From Alcaligenes aquatilis (GTDB lineage: Bacteria; Pseudomonadota; Gammaproteobacteria; Burkholderiales; Burkholderiaceae_B), in NCBI RefSeq assembly GCF_003076515.1, contig NZ_CP022390.1, positions 3,108,572 to 3,172,571 on the forward strand: DNA of 64,000 nucleotides, given 5' to 3'. Positions 17,578 through 27,664 of this stretch are shown here, in pieces; position 1 is the stretch's first letter; every line of letters starts with the position of its first letter. The notes beneath the pieces were generated by a model. That model did not search any database, had not been told where the DNA came from, and saw nothing but the letters and a program-made list of their open reading frames with translations. A program made the position numbers and the translations under genes.

Positions 17578-18837
17578 ATGGCTTCTCCTCTTGAGTATGT
17601 TGCAACGGCGCTGTTTGCCATTGCCATCGTCCACACCTTCTCGGTTCCGGTGTTTGCACGCTTGGCCAATAAAGGCGGCAGCCATGCAGGGCTATGGCAC
17701 ATGTTGTCCGAGGTCGAAGCCGTGTTTGGCGTCTGGGCCTGTGTGCTGGTGGCTTATATGGCCGTTTTTGTGGACTTGCAGTCGGCCATCGAGTATTTGG
17801 AGAGCCGCAACTTTACCGAGCCCATGTTCGTGTTTGCGATTATGGTGGTTGCCGCCAGCCGCCCGATTCTGGAGCTGGTGAACAAGATCGTGTCGGTGCT
17901 GGCACGAGCGGTACCCGTGTCGAACCAGATTTCCACCTACTTCATCACCATTTCCGTGGTGCCGTTGGTGGGTTCCCTGATTACCGAGCCCGCTGCCATG
18001 ACCTTGGCGGCTTTGCTGCTGCATAAGGCGTATTTCCGCCATCAAGGCCATGCCGGTTTCAAGTATTTGACCGTGGGTGTGCTGTTTGTGAACGTGTCCA
18101 TTGGCGGCGTCTTGACCGCGTATGCGGCACCGCCTGTCCTGATGGTTGCCAGCACGTTTGGCTGGGACAGCGCCTTTATGGCAACGCATTTTGGTTGGCG
18201 CGCTATTTTGGCCGTCTTGATCAATGCCACTTTGGTCACACTGATTTGCCGTAAAGCTTTGCTGGAAATGGGGCAGGGCATGCCCGAGCCCAGCCAAACC
18301 CAACGCCCGGTACCGATTGGTGTCATGGCGGTTCACGTGGCTTTCCTGATAGCGGTTGTGCTCGGTGCGCATCACCCCATTGTGTTCATGGCGTTGCTGA
18401 TGCTGTTCATTGGTTATGCCCATTCGTACAAGCATTACCAGAACCCCTTGCTGGTGCGCGAAGGTCTGATGGTTGGTTTCTTTCTGGCCGGTCTGGTGGT
18501 GCTGGGTGGTTTGCAAAAATGGTGGTTGCAGGATTTGCTGGGCGGCCTGTCGCCGACGGTGCTGTTCTGGGGTGCAACGGCCTTGACCGCTGTGACCGAT
18601 AATGCTGCCTTGACCTATCTGGGCTCTTTGGTTGAAGGTACGTCGGACATTTGGCGATACATGCTGGTGGCAGGTGCTGTAACCGGCGGTGGCTTGACCG
18701 TGATTGCCAATGCACCGAACCCCGCTGGCTTTTCCATTTTGAAAGGCAGCTTCCCGGACGGGGCCATCTCACCCCTGCGCCTGCTGCTTAGCGCCGCAGC
18801 ACCGACCTTGATTGCTGCCTGCCTATTTTTGATCTAA
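17578..18837 (+). CDS. Putative Na+/H+ antiporter (PF07399-like)
   Basis: A 419-residue inner-membrane protein with about 11 hydrophobic segments. SLITEPAAMTLAALLLHKAY and TAVTDNAALTYLGSLVEG are the conserved acidic/asparagine transport motifs of the ArsB/NhaD-like superfamily, and the overall pattern fits the putative sodium/proton antiporter family PF07399. I chose the ATG at 17578, with AAAGG 8 nt upstream, because the longer frame overlaps ubiA. The ion is inferred, not shown. Confidence 0.75.
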   Translation: MASPLEYVATALFAIAIVHTFSVPVFARLANKGGSHAGLWHMLSEVEAVFGVWACVLVAYMAVFVDLQSAIEYLESRNFTEPMFVFAIMVVAASRPILELVNKIVSVLARAVPVSNQISTYFITISVVPLVGSLITEPAAMTLAALLLHKAYFRHQGHAGFKYLTVGVLFVNVSIGGVLTAYAAPPVLMVASTFGWDSAFMATHFGWRAILAVLINATLVTLICRKALLEMGQGMPEPSQTQRPVPIGVMAVHVAFLIAVVLGAHHPIVFMALLMLFIGYAHSYKHYQNPLLVREGLMVGFFLAGLVVLGGLQKWWLQDLLGGLSPTVLFWGATALTAVTDNAALTYLGSLVEGTSDIWRYMLVAGAVTGGGLTVIANAPNPAGFSILKGSFPDGAISPLRLLLSAAAPTLIAACLFLI

Positions 18838-19041
18838 ATCGGATGGCCGCCGCAGGCGGCCTGTCTGGTGGGGTGAAGTTCAGTGCGATTGCACCCCAAA
18901 AAGGGCTAAAATCACGTCAGAAGTGCCCCTGTGAACTCTTTTCGGGTTCTTTTTGAGCGGGTCCCCAGCTTGAAATTTGCTGGTATCGACCCTACTTATT
19001 TATCTCTCGAAGTTTGTTTCGGCTTTTTGTTAGGATGAGTC
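18838..19041. other. Intergenic region with two hairpins
   Basis: GGCCGCC-GCA-GGCGGCC (18845-18861) is a tight hairpin directly after the antiporter gene. GGGGTG (18870-18875) pairs with CACCCC (18892-18897), followed on the plus strand by A-rich sequence. These probably end the antiporter transcript. The remaining bases to fmdB show no further structure that I could support. Confidence 0.45.
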
Positions 19042-19305
19042 GTGCCTATCTATGCGTATAAATGCAGCTCGTGCCAATACGAAAAAGATGTGCTGCAAAA
19101 AATGTCGGACCCCGTTTTAGAGGTTTGTCCAGAATGTAATCAGCCTACCTTTACCAAACAGGTAACGGCGGCAGGATTCCAGCTCAAGGGTACGGGCTGG
19201 TATGTAACGGATTTTCGTAACCAGGGTGGCAGCAAGTCCGCAGACAGTGGCGCTACGTCCACGCCTGCGCCTGCGGCGACACCCACGTCCTCATCGTCCA
19301 GCTAA
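19042..19305 (+). CDS. FmdB family zinc-ribbon protein
   Basis: An 87-residue protein starting MPIYAYKCSSCQYEKDVLQK, with two CxxC knuckles (CSSC and CPEC) forming a rubredoxin-like zinc ribbon, then a Ser/Pro/Ala-rich unstructured tail. The start is GTG at 19042, with TAGGA about 8 nt upstream. The family is annotated as a regulator of formamidase genes in methylotrophs but is found very widely. It heads a tight unit with DUF502 (12-bp gap) and aspS, a linkage common in betaproteobacteria. Confidence 0.9.
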   Translation: MPIYAYKCSSCQYEKDVLQKMSDPVLEVCPECNQPTFTKQVTAAGFQLKGTGWYVTDFRNQGGSKSADSGATSTPAPAATPTSSSSS

Positions 19306-19316
19306 CACCACTTCTT

Positions 19317-19967
19317 ATGCGCCCCTTCAAGCGTTATTTCGTCACTGGCCTGCTCATTTGGGTGCCCTTGGTCATCACCGTCTGGGTGATGACTTTGCTG
19401 ATCGAAACGCTGGAGAGCGTGGTACCGGAGTTTCTGTCTTCGCAGGCCCTGTTCGGCCTGCGAATTCCCGGCTTTAGAATTGTGCTGGTGCTGGCGGTCT
19501 TGTTTGGTACGGGTTTACTGGCGGCCAATTACCTGGGCCGTGCAGTGGTGGATCGTTGGGAATTGCTACTTGGGCGTATTCCTTTGGTGCGTTCCATTTA
19601 TAATTCGGTCAAGCAAGTCAGTGATACGGTGTTGGCACCCGATGGTCAGGCGTTTCGCGAAGCCGTTCTGGTGCAGTATCCCAGGGCTGGCTCCTGGACC
19701 ATTGCTTTTTTGACCGGAGTACCGGGCGGACAAGTGGCGCAGATATTGGGAGACGACTTTGTCAGCGTCTACGTGCCCACAACACCCAACCCAACTTCCG
19801 GTTTTTTCCTGATGATGCCTCGGGCCGATGTACACAAGCTCGACATGACAGTGGATGCGGCGCTTAAATACATCGTATCCATGGGTGTGGTCGGCCCTGC
19901 CGAGTCGATCGCCTTACCCCCAGTTTCTGACCAGTCTGAAGGGACACCTCCCTTGGCTGGAACCTGA
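19317..19967 (+). CDS. DUF502 family membrane protein
   Basis: A 216-residue protein with two N-terminal transmembrane helices (GLLIWVPLVITVWVMTLLIE and a second around residue 60), then the DUF502 core: RIPLVRSIYNSVKQVSDTVL, AVLVQYPRAGSWTIAFLTG and VYVPTTPNPTSGFFLMMP. The role is unknown; related plant proteins affect membrane traffic and cell death. It is probably co-transcribed with fmdB and aspS. The ribosome site is poor, suggesting coupling to fmdB translation. Confidence 0.88.
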   Translation: MRPFKRYFVTGLLIWVPLVITVWVMTLLIETLESVVPEFLSSQALFGLRIPGFRIVLVLAVLFGTGLLAANYLGRAVVDRWELLLGRIPLVRSIYNSVKQVSDTVLAPDGQAFREAVLVQYPRAGSWTIAFLTGVPGGQVAQILGDDFVSVYVPTTPNPTSGFFLMMPRADVHKLDMTVDAALKYIVSMGVVGPAESIALPPVSDQSEGTPPLAGT

Positions 19968-20009
19968 ATTTTCCAATTTGCAGTTTTTACTATTTCGGAG
20001 TCATCCTAG

Positions 20010-21797
20010 ATGCGTACGTGTTATACCGGCGAGGTTTCCAAAGAATACCTGGGCCAGACGGTCAATTTGTTTGGCTGGGTACATCGTCGCCGCGACCACG
20101 GGGGTGTGATTTTCATTGATCTGCGCGACCGTGAGGGTCTGGCGCAGGTTGTCGTCAATCCTGACAACGTGCAGGCCTTTGAAGTGGCCGAACGTATCCG
20201 TAATGAGTACTGCCTGCGCATTACCGGCCGCGTTCAGGCCCGTCCTGAAGGCACCGTCAACCCGGATCTGCGTTCGGGCGAGATCGAAATCGTGTGTGAT
20301 GAGATCGAAATCCTGAATGCCTCGGTCACCCCGGCGTTCCAGTTGGATGATGACAATTTGTCCGAAACTACGCGTCTGACGCATCGCGTGCTGGATTTGC
20401 GTCGTCCGCAAATGCAGAACAACCTGATGCTGCGCTACAAAGTGGCCATGCAGTCCCGTCGCTATCTGGACGACTTGGGTTTCATCGATATTGAAACCCC
20501 CATGTTGACCAAGAGCACCCCTGAGGGCGCTCGCGACTATCTGGTTCCCTCGCGTGTGAACGCGGGCGAATTCTTCGCATTGCCTCAGTCGCCCCAGTTG
20601 TTCAAGCAAATGCTGATGGTCTCGGGCTTTGACCGCTACTACCAGATCACCAAGTGCTTCCGCGACGAAGACCTGCGCGCTGACCGCCAGCCAGAATTTA
20701 CCCAGATCGACTGCGAAACCTCTTTTCTGAACGAAGAGCAGATTCGCGAGATCTTTGAAGGCATGGTCACGCACATTTTCCGTACGGTGCAAAACGTGGA
20801 ACTGCCTACGTTCCCCACCATGAGCTGGACCGAGGCCATGCAGCGCTACGGTTCGGACAAGCCTGACCTGCGCGTCAAACTGGAGTTCGTGGACGTGGCT
20901 GATCTGATGCGTGAAGTGGACTTCAAGGTCTTTTCCGCCCCAGCCAATGACCCATCCTGCCGTGTGGTTGCCCTGCGCATTCCTGGTGGTGGCGCCATGC
21001 CCCGCAGCGAAATCGACGCCTACACCAAATTCGTCGGTATCTACGGTGCCAAGGGCCTGGCTTACATCAAGGTCAACGATGTTGCCTCGATTCCTGAAGG
21101 CTTGCAGTCGCCGATCGTCAAGAACATCCATGTTGATGTTCTGAAGCAGTTGATGGAGCGCACGGGCGCCCAGAACGGCGACCTGATCTTTTTTGGTGCG
21201 GACAAGGCCAAGATCGTCAACGACGCGATCGGTGCCCTGCGTATCAAGATCGGTCACAGCGAGTTTGGTAAAGAGAACGGTCTGTTTGAGGAAGGCTGGA
21301 AGCCTCTGTGGGTGGTGGACTTCCCCATGTTCGAATACGACGAGGGCGAAAACCGTTACTTTGCGGCTCATCACCCCTTCACCAGCCCCAAAGACGGCCA
21401 TGAAGACCTGTTGGAAACCGATCCCGGCAAGGCCTTTGCCAAGGCATACGACATGGTGCTGAACGGTTGGGAAGTGGGCGGCGGTTCGGTCCGTATCCAC
21501 CGTGCCGACGTTCAAAGCAAGGTGTTCAATGCCTTGAAGATCGGTCCTGAAGAAGCACAACTGAAGTTCGGCTTCCTGCTCGACGCGCTGCAATACGGTG
21601 CGCCTCCACATGGCGGTCTGGCTCTGGGCCTGGATCGTCTGGTCACCTTGATGGCCGGTGCCGATTCGATTCGTGATGTGATTGCTTTCCCCAAGACACA
21701 GCGTGCTCAGTGTCTGCTGACCCAGGCCCCATCGGCTGTGGATGAGCAGCAACTGCGTGAGTTGCATATTCGTCTGCGGGCTGTTGAAAACAAGTAA
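20010..21797 (+). CDS. aspS: Aspartate--tRNA ligase
   Basis: A class II aminoacyl-tRNA synthetase of 595 residues with an N-terminal OB-fold anticodon-binding domain ([20 protein letters not shown]). The catalytic core shows motif 2 ([18 protein letters not shown]) and motif 3 ([16 protein letters not shown]), plus the bacterial GAD insertion domain in the middle. The full length matches bacterial AspRS. Many members lacking AsnRS partners are non-discriminating; that cannot be judged here. Confidence 0.97.
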   Translation: MRTCYTGEVSKEYLGQTVNLFGWVHRRRDHGGVIFIDLRDREGLAQVVVNPDNVQAFEVAERIRNEYCLRITGRVQARPEGTVNPDLRSGEIEIVCDEIEILNASVTPAFQLDDDNLSETTRLTHRVLDLRRPQMQNNLMLRYKVAMQSRRYLDDLGFIDIETPMLTKSTPEGARDYLVPSRVNAGEFFALPQSPQLFKQMLMVSGFDRYYQITKCFRDEDLRADRQPEFTQIDCETSFLNEEQIREIFEGMVTHIFRTVQNVELPTFPTMSWTEAMQRYGSDKPDLRVKLEFVDVADLMREVDFKVFSAPANDPSCRVVALRIPGGGAMPRSEIDAYTKFVGIYGAKGLAYIKVNDVASIPEGLQSPIVKNIHVDVLKQLMERTGAQNGDLIFFGADKAKIVNDAIGALRIKIGHSEFGKENGLFEEGWKPLWVVDFPMFEYDEGENRYFAAHHPFTSPKDGHEDLLETDPGKAFAKAYDMVLNGWEVGGGSVRIHRADVQSKVFNALKIGPEEAQLKFGFLLDALQYGAPPHGGLALGLDRLVTLMAGADSIRDVIAFPKTQRAQCLLTQAPSAVDEQQLRELHIRLRAVENK

Positions 21798-21815
21798 GTC
21801 AGAGCGGGGGACGGC

Positions 21816-22667
21816 GTGTCAGTGATTCGGGTAGTCAGCTACAACATTCACAAAGGCCGTTCGGCTTCTGGCAAACGGGAGTCTTTGGCGGATCTGCGCC
21901 TGGGACTTTACGGATTGTCTCCCGACTTGTTGTTTTTGCAGGAAGTGCAGGGGCGTAACCAACTGCAAGGCAGTCTGGACGCCCAGCACGAATCGCTGGC
22001 CGCTGCCTTGCGCATGAATACGGCTTATGGGTGCAACGTGGTTCGTCCTCATACGGATCACGGCAACGCCTTGCTGTCGCGCTTTCCCATTTTGCAGTAC
22101 GAAAACCAGGACATCTCCGACCATCGTATGGAACAGCGCGGTTTGCTCCATGCGGTTGTTGATGTTGGCGGCCGTCCGGTGCATTGCATTGTGGTTCATC
22201 TGGGCCTGTTCAACAGTGGCCGGGTTCGCCAGGTTCAGGCCTTGCTCGATCGTATCAAGCGCATTGTCCCTGCGGACGAACCCTTGTTGATCGCGGGCGA
22301 TTTCAACGACTGGAATAACCGTCTGGCGCCTATCTTTGTGCAGCAATTGAATCTGTACGAAGTGTTTTCCTTCTCGCCTCGCGGTCAGGCCGATAACCGT
22401 TTCCGCTTGCGCCAGCCCATCAAATGGCTGCGTACCATGCGTAAAAGCGGGCTGGTTGTGCCGGACCAAGGCATCCAACTGGGTGTCAATGGTGCTGCAC
22501 GCATGACACCCCCACCTCGTACTTTCCCCGCAGCATTTCCCTGGTTACGGCTGGATCGTGTCTATCAGCGTGGTTTTGCAGTGCGTAATGCCCGCGTGCT
22601 GGTGGGAGACCCCTGGAAGCAGTTGTCCGATCATGCCCCTATCCTGACCGAGCTGGAGCTGCCGTAA
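21816..22667 (+). CDS. Endonuclease/exonuclease/phosphatase family protein
   Basis: A 283-residue EEP-fold protein: VVSYNIHKG at the start, FLQEVQG (metal-binding Glu), AGDFNDWNN and a C-terminal SDHAPILTELEL. The GTG start at 21816 has GCGGGGGA upstream. Members cleave phosphodiesters in DNA or phospholipids. The immediate neighbour is a cardiolipin synthase-type gene 41 bp downstream, which favours a lipid-related role, but this is inference. Confidence 0.88.
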   Translation: MSVIRVVSYNIHKGRSASGKRESLADLRLGLYGLSPDLLFLQEVQGRNQLQGSLDAQHESLAAALRMNTAYGCNVVRPHTDHGNALLSRFPILQYENQDISDHRMEQRGLLHAVVDVGGRPVHCIVVHLGLFNSGRVRQVQALLDRIKRIVPADEPLLIAGDFNDWNNRLAPIFVQQLNLYEVFSFSPRGQADNRFRLRQPIKWLRTMRKSGLVVPDQGIQLGVNGAARMTPPPRTFPAAFPWLRLDRVYQRGFAVRNARVLVGDPWKQLSDHAPILTELELP

Positions 22668-22708
22668 CGGGGCATTCAGTGGTTTTCTAACGTACAGGCC
22701 TAGCCAGC

Positions 22709-23950
22709 ATGCCGAGTCTGAAGCGCGATCCACTTTGGCACGAAGGTAATCAAATCACCTTGCTGCAAAATGGCCAGGAGTTTTTTCCGGCTATCTGCGA
22801 AGCCATCGATCAGGCCAGAAAGCGTCTGCATCTGGAAACCTATATCTTCAATCTGGACGATAGTGGTCACTGTGTTTTGGACGCCTTGCGTCGAGCCAGT
22901 GAGCGCGGTGTGCGCGTACGCGTGGTAATTGATGGCTTTGGCAGCGATGTGCATGCCTTGCAAATTGCCGAGCAGTTAAAGGCCATGCGTGCGCGCTACC
23001 GGATTTATCGCCCCAAGCCGCAAGGGTGGCGCGAACCCCGCCTGTCCTTGCGACGCCTGCGCAGACTGCACCGGAAAATGCTGGTGGTCGATGAGCGCAT
23101 TGGTTTTGTGGGTGGCATTAATATTCTGGATGACTTTGATGATGTGCCCTTGATCAATGGGCAGGGCATGCCGCGTTTTGATTTCGCCGTGCGCTGTGAA
23201 GGGCCGATTGTCGATGACATGGTGCGGGCGCAGCAGGCTTTATGGCTGCGTATGGCCTGGCGCAGACGCAAGGATTGGGACAGCTTCACCCAGCGTTTCA
23301 CCTTGTGGCGCGAATGGCGCAAGCGCCGTCAGCAGCGCAAGAAGGCGGAGCAGGCCGGCCAGGTCTTTGAAGGCATACGGGCCACTTTGTTGCTGCGGGA
23401 TAATGTGCGCCATCGTCAGCAAATTGAGCAGGCTTATTTGCAGTTGTTGTGCAAGGCGAAAGAGCAGGTCATTTTGGCCAATGCCTATTTTTTTCCGGGC
23501 CGCACCTTGCGACGGCATATTGAGCAAGCCGCCGAACGTGGTGTGCGAGTACGCTTGTTGTTGCAAGGCCATGCCGAATATTTCCTGCAATATCGGGCCT
23601 GTAGATTCATGTATGGGCAGTTGCTGGATCATGGCATTGAGCTGTATGAGTACAAGGCCAGCTATCTGCATGCCAAAGTAGCCGTCATCGATGACTACTC
23701 CATGGTGGGCTCGTCCAATCTGGATCCGTTCAGCCTGCTCCTGGCGCGTGAGGCCAATGTGCTGATTCAGGATCAGCCATTTACCCAGAATTTGCAGACC
23801 AAGCTGGAGTACGAGATCGAACACAATGCTGCCAGAGTCTACCCGGAGCAATATCAGCGTCTGGGGGTGTTCAGCCGGCTGGTTGATTACCTGGCCTATG
23901 GTATGTTGCGCCTGGGCGTGCTGCTGACGGGTAAATCGTCTTTGTATTGA
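22709..23950 (+). CDS. clsB: Cardiolipin synthase ClsB-type
   Basis: A phospholipase D superfamily enzyme of 413 residues with both HKD motifs: LHRKMLVVDERIGFVGG in the first half and YLHAKVAVIDDYSMVGSSN in the second. There is no strong N-terminal membrane anchor, unlike ClsA, so the ClsB branch fits best. It makes cardiolipin from phosphatidylglycerol (or PG plus PE) at the inner membrane. It lies directly downstream of the EEP protein, in an order common in related genomes. Confidence 0.88.
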   Translation: MPSLKRDPLWHEGNQITLLQNGQEFFPAICEAIDQARKRLHLETYIFNLDDSGHCVLDALRRASERGVRVRVVIDGFGSDVHALQIAEQLKAMRARYRIYRPKPQGWREPRLSLRRLRRLHRKMLVVDERIGFVGGINILDDFDDVPLINGQGMPRFDFAVRCEGPIVDDMVRAQQALWLRMAWRRRKDWDSFTQRFTLWREWRKRRQQRKKAEQAGQVFEGIRATLLLRDNVRHRQQIEQAYLQLLCKAKEQVILANAYFFPGRTLRRHIEQAAERGVRVRLLLQGHAEYFLQYRACRFMYGQLLDHGIELYEYKASYLHAKVAVIDDYSMVGSSNLDPFSLLLAREANVLIQDQPFTQNLQTKLEYEIEHNAARVYPEQYQRLGVFSRLVDYLAYGMLRLGVLLTGKSSLY

Positions 23951-24102
23951 GGGCAATCCTGTACGTTGTGCGGGTCTTTACCCATACAAGGTGCCGCCAG
24001 CCGGGCAGCGCCTTATAAAATACTCTCTATACTTTAAGAGTTTGGTCCCGAAGGACCGAGTTTGCCGTAACCATAATTACTTTTACCCGGAGGGTGGACC
24101 AC

Positions 24103-25209
24103 ATGAAAACACGTGCAGCAGTTGCCTGGAAAGCGGGCGCACCGCTAACGATTGAAGAGGTCGATCTGGCAGGTCCCAAAGCGGGCGAAGTGCTGGTCGA
24201 GATCAAGGCGACGGGCATTTGCCATACTGATTACTACACTCTGTCTGGCGCTGACCCAGAAGGTTTGTTCCCGGCCATCCTGGGCCATGAAGGCGCAGGC
24301 GTGGTGCTGGATGTGGGCGCGGGTGTGACCAGCCTGCGTCCCGGCGATCACGTGATCCCGCTGTACACGCCCGAGTGCCGCCAGTGCAAATCCTGCCTGT
24401 CGCGCAAGACCAACCTGTGTACCGCCATTCGCTCTACTCAGGGCAAGGGCCTGATGCCGGACGGAACGTCGCGTTTCTCCATCGGTGGCAAGCCTGTGCA
24501 CCACTACATGGGCACATCGACTTTTGCCAACCACATCGTGGTGCCAGAAATTGCCTTGGCCAAGATTCGTAACGACGCGCCGTTCGACAAGGTGTGCTAC
24601 ATCGGCTGCGGCGTGACCACCGGTTTGGGCGCCGTGCTGTTTACCGCCAAAGTGGAGGCCGGTGCCAACGTGGTGGTGTTCGGTTTGGGCGGTATCGGCC
24701 TGAACGTGATCCAGGGCGCCAAGATGGTGGGCGCGGGCAAGATCATTGGTGTGGACATCAACCCCGAGCGCGAAGCCATGGCTCGCCAGTTCGGCATGAC
24801 TGATTTTGTGAACCCCAATGACGTTGAAAACGTGGTGGACCACATTATTCAACTGACGGACGGCGGCGCGGATTACTCCTTTGAATGTATTGGCAACACC
24901 AAGGTGATGCGTCAGGCGTTGGAGTGCTGCCACCGTGGTTGGGGCCAGTCCATCATTATTGGGGTGGCCGAGGCCGGTGCCGAAATCTCCACTCGTCCGT
25001 TCCAGTTGGTGACCGGCCGTGAATGGAAGGGCTCTGCCTTTGGTGGCGCTCGTGGTCGTACCGATGTACCGAAAATTGTGGACTGGTACATGGATGGCAA
25101 GATCAATATCGACGATCTGATCACCCACACTTTGCCGCTGGAACGCATTAATGAAGGTTTCGACCTGATGAATGCCGGTAAATCCATCCGTTCGGTGGTG
25201 ATGTACTGA
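24103..25209 (+). CDS. frmA: S-(hydroxymethyl)glutathione dehydrogenase (class III ADH)
   Basis: A 368-residue zinc alcohol dehydrogenase that oxidises the formaldehyde-glutathione adduct to S-formylglutathione with NAD+. The catalytic zinc region is [13 protein letters not shown] with GHEGAGVV, the structural zinc cysteines are in [15 protein letters not shown], and the NAD fold is [20 protein letters not shown]. The ATG at 24103 has GGAGG about 9 nt upstream. A GGTCC-CGAA-GGACC hairpin lies in its leader near 24045. The partner hydrolase follows. No FrmR repressor is adjacent. Confidence 0.95.
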   Translation: MKTRAAVAWKAGAPLTIEEVDLAGPKAGEVLVEIKATGICHTDYYTLSGADPEGLFPAILGHEGAGVVLDVGAGVTSLRPGDHVIPLYTPECRQCKSCLSRKTNLCTAIRSTQGKGLMPDGTSRFSIGGKPVHHYMGTSTFANHIVVPEIALAKIRNDAPFDKVCYIGCGVTTGLGAVLFTAKVEAGANVVVFGLGGIGLNVIQGAKMVGAGKIIGVDINPEREAMARQFGMTDFVNPNDVENVVDHIIQLTDGGADYSFECIGNTKVMRQALECCHRGWGQSIIIGVAEAGAEISTRPFQLVTGREWKGSAFGGARGRTDVPKIVDWYMDGKINIDDLITHTLPLERINEGFDLMNAGKSIRSVVMY

Positions 25210-25336
25210 TAGACGTCGCAGGAAGAGGGCGCAGGCTGCTGCCTGCACCCTTTATCCCGGTGCCAGAGTCCGTTGCCGCCCTGGGGGTGTGCCACCGGCT
25301 TGGGGCCTGATCTGCAATTGAGAACAAGAGGGGGCT

Positions 25337-26230
25337 ATGACTCAGACACTGGAACTGCTCAACGAACACCGCTGTTTTGATGGCTGGCAGCGTTATTACC
25401 AACACGCTTCGCAGACGATTGGTCTGCCCATGCGGTTTTCTGTGTATATGCCGCCACAACTACAGGCTGGTGCTCAGAAAGAGGCCGCCAGCCTGGCAGA
25501 GGCCATCGGGCAAGGCCGTGTGCCTGTGCTGTTTTTCCTGGCAGGGCTGACTTGCACAGAGGAAACCTTCATGATCAAGGCCGGTGCCCAGCGTTACGCT
25601 GCCGAGCACGGCATCATGCTGGTCACTCCCGATACCAGCCCACGTGGCGCCGGCGTGGCAGGGGAGGATGAGGGCTGGGATCTGGGCACGGGTGCTGGTT
25701 TCTATCTGGATGCCACTGAACCGGGCTGGAACAAGCATTACCGCATGGAAAGCTATGTGACCCAGGAGCTGTTTGAGCTGGTCACGACCATCCTGCCCGG
25801 TGATGCCAGCCGTGTGGGTATTTTTGGTCATTCCATGGGCGGTCATGGTGCCTTGACGCTGGCGTTGCGCCATCCCGGCAAGTACCGCTCCGTGTCGGCC
25901 TTTGCGCCTATTGCTGCGCCAACCCGCTGCCCCTGGGGTGAAAAAGCCTTTGGTGCCTACTTGGGTCAGGATCGTCAGGCCTGGGAACAGCACGACGCCA
26001 GCGCCTTGATGGCCAAGACCAGCACGCCGTATCCTGCCGGAATTTTGGTGGATCAGGGTTTGAGCGACGGTTTTCTGGCCGAACAACTGTATCCGGACGT
26101 ATTCGAGCAGGCGTGCGAGCAGGCCAAACAGCCTTTGACCCTGCGCCGTCACGACGGCTATGACCATGGCTACTACTTCATCTCGACCTTCATTCAGGAC
26201 CATCTGAATTTCCACGCCGAGCGACTGTGA
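25337..26230 (+). CDS. fghA: S-formylglutathione hydrolase
   Basis: A 297-residue alpha/beta hydrolase that splits S-formylglutathione to formate and glutathione. The nucleophile serine is in FGHSMGGHGALTLAL; LAGLTCTEETFMIKAGAQRY and DTSPRGAGVAGE are family signatures; the catalytic histidine is in HDGYDHGYYF near the C-terminus. The ATG at 25337 has GAGGGGG upstream. With frmA it completes glutathione-dependent formaldehyde detoxification. Confidence 0.95.
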   Translation: MTQTLELLNEHRCFDGWQRYYQHASQTIGLPMRFSVYMPPQLQAGAQKEAASLAEAIGQGRVPVLFFLAGLTCTEETFMIKAGAQRYAAEHGIMLVTPDTSPRGAGVAGEDEGWDLGTGAGFYLDATEPGWNKHYRMESYVTQELFELVTTILPGDASRVGIFGHSMGGHGALTLALRHPGKYRSVSAFAPIAAPTRCPWGEKAFGAYLGQDRQAWEQHDASALMAKTSTPYPAGILVDQGLSDGFLAEQLYPDVFEQACEQAKQPLTLRRHDGYDHGYYFISTFIQDHLNFHAERL

Positions 26231-26406
26231 TCGTTGGATAAACAAGGTCGTACTTTGTTATTTTCAGGTGGGCATTAAGGCGTTACTCTCAGGCAGCCAC
26301 GGTTTTTTGCCTGTTTGTGGCGTTCTGCCCACCGATTGACCGCCGTTTCCCCTCAAGTAGTGAACTTTTTCTTGCTGCGACGCTCTTATTCCTGTATCCG
26401 AAATTT

Positions 26407-26433
26407 TTAGCACTCCAGACCATCGAGTGCTAA
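26407..26433. promoter_or_regulatory. CIRCE element (HrcA operator)
   Basis: TTAGCACTC, nine bases, GAGTGCTAA: a perfect match to the CIRCE consensus. It lies 83 bp before the rpoH start codon, so HrcA should repress rpoH and link the two heat-shock systems. Confidence 0.92.
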
Positions 26434-26516
26434 ACTCAATGATTGTTGAAATACGTTTTTGGCGGTTTGAGGGCCTTGTTGAGTGCTCTCGCCGGCTGAC
26501 CTTTGAAGGATTTTCC

Positions 26517-27413
26517 ATGACACAACAAGCGAACGCTTTGGCCCTGGCGTCTGGTAATGAACTCGTCGCCGCCGTGTCTAATCCAGGCGCACTGGGGACG
26601 ATCGAAGCGTATATTTCTGCTGTTAACCGTCTGCCCATGCTCAGCGCCGAACGCGAAACCGAGCTGGGTCAGCGCCTGCGCGACCAGGATGACCTGGATG
26701 CTGCGCGCGAACTGATTTTGTCGCACCTGCGTCTGGTGGTGTCCATTGCCCGCCAGTACCTGGGTTACGGCTTGCCGCATGCCGACCTGATTCAGGAAGG
26801 GAACGTGGGCCTGATGAAGGCCGTCAAACGCTTTGACCCAGAACGCGGTGTGCGTCTGGTGTCGTTTGCCGTGCATTGGATCAAGGCCGAAATTCATGAA
26901 TACGTCGTGCGCAACTGGCGCATGGTGAAAGTGGCTACCACCAAGGCCCAACGCAAACTGTTTTTCAATCTGCGCCGCATGCGTCCGGACGGACAAACGC
27001 TGGATACGGCTCAGGTAGACGCGATTGCGCGTGAACTCGATGTGCGTCCACAGGACGTCAGCGAGATGGAAGTGCGTCTGTCCGGTCACGATATGGCTCT
27101 GGAAGCCCCGACTAATGACGACGATGACCATTTCGCGCCTATTTCTTACCTGTCCGACGAAGGGCAGGAGGAACCCTCGCGTGTGCTGGAACGTCGTGCT
27201 CAGGACATGCTGGAAGGCAGCGGCCTGGAAGAAGCGATCGACACGCTGGACGAGCGTTCGCAGCGCATTGTGCGCGCCCGCTGGTTGCAGGACGATGGTG
27301 GCGCGACCTTGCACGATCTGGCTGCCGAATTCGGCGTGTCGGCAGAGCGTATCCGTCAGATCGAAGTGGCTGCATTCAAGAAGCTGCGTGTCGCTTTGGC
27401 GGCAGCAGTTTAA
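26517..27413 (+). CDS. rpoH: RNA polymerase sigma-32 (heat shock)
   Basis: A 298-residue sigma factor with region 2 (DLIQEGNVGLMKAVKRFDPE, then FAVHWIKAEIHEYVVRNWRM), the RpoH box (QRKLFFNLRR), and region 4 (LHDLAAEFGVSAERIRQIEV). The ATG at 26517 (MTQQANALAL) has GAAGGA 6 nt upstream; an upstream in-frame start at 26427 would place the CIRCE within the coding region. A strong terminator follows at 27577-27605. It directs transcription of chaperone and protease genes. Confidence 0.96.
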   Translation: MTQQANALALASGNELVAAVSNPGALGTIEAYISAVNRLPMLSAERETELGQRLRDQDDLDAARELILSHLRLVVSIARQYLGYGLPHADLIQEGNVGLMKAVKRFDPERGVRLVSFAVHWIKAEIHEYVVRNWRMVKVATTKAQRKLFFNLRRMRPDGQTLDTAQVDAIARELDVRPQDVSEMEVRLSGHDMALEAPTNDDDDHFAPISYLSDEGQEEPSRVLERRAQDMLEGSGLEEAIDTLDERSQRIVRARWLQDDGGATLHDLAAEFGVSAERIRQIEVAAFKKLRVALAAAV

Positions 27414-27525
27414 GTCGTTTTAAAGAGTTACAAATTTCCAGGGAAACCGGCAGAACTTAAGCTGATCTTCGCGGACTAAACAATACATTTGCTGATTTTT
27501 GCCACCTATGCAATTCGGCATTTGC

Positions 27526-27572
27526 ACATCCGCTTCGGCTTCTCCTCTTCCCCTCCCTTTTGAAGCGGATGT
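27526..27572. other. 11-bp hairpin downstream of rpoH
   Basis: ACATCCGCTTC (27526-27536) and GAAGCGGATGT (27562-27572) pair around a 25-nt pyrimidine-rich loop (CTCCTCTTCCCCTCCC). It sits directly before the terminator and may stabilise the rpoH 3' end. Confidence 0.6.
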
Positions 27573-27576
27573 TTAC

Positions 27577-27605
27577 GGGACACCAGCTAGGTGTCCCTTT
27601 TTTTT
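27577..27605 (+). terminator. Terminator of rpoH
   Basis: GGGACACC (27577-27584) and GGTGTCCC (27590-27597) pair around AGCTA and are followed by eight T. Confidence 0.93.
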
Positions 27606-27622
27606 GCCCTGGTTTTTCAGCC

Positions 27623-27661
27623 TTTTTGCCTGCTGAGTCCATCTGACCTAGCAGGCAAAAA
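27623..27661. repeat. 12-bp inverted repeat before the copper receptor stop
   Basis: TTTTTGCCTGCT (27623-27634) and AGCAGGCAAAAA (27650-27661) pair perfectly. Each strand ends with A rather than T after the stem, so it is not a standard terminator. It lies between the convergent rpoH and copper-receptor genes. Confidence 0.6.
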
Positions 27662-27664
27662 CGA

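Noticed and set aside
20001..21767. 588-residue minus-strand ORF opposite aspS
   Set aside because: Antisense shadow of a conserved gene, as expected in GC-rich DNA.
27623..27661. Inverted repeat considered as a terminator for the copper receptor
   Set aside because: Each strand has A, not T, after the stem, so intrinsic termination is not expected; kept as a repeat only.
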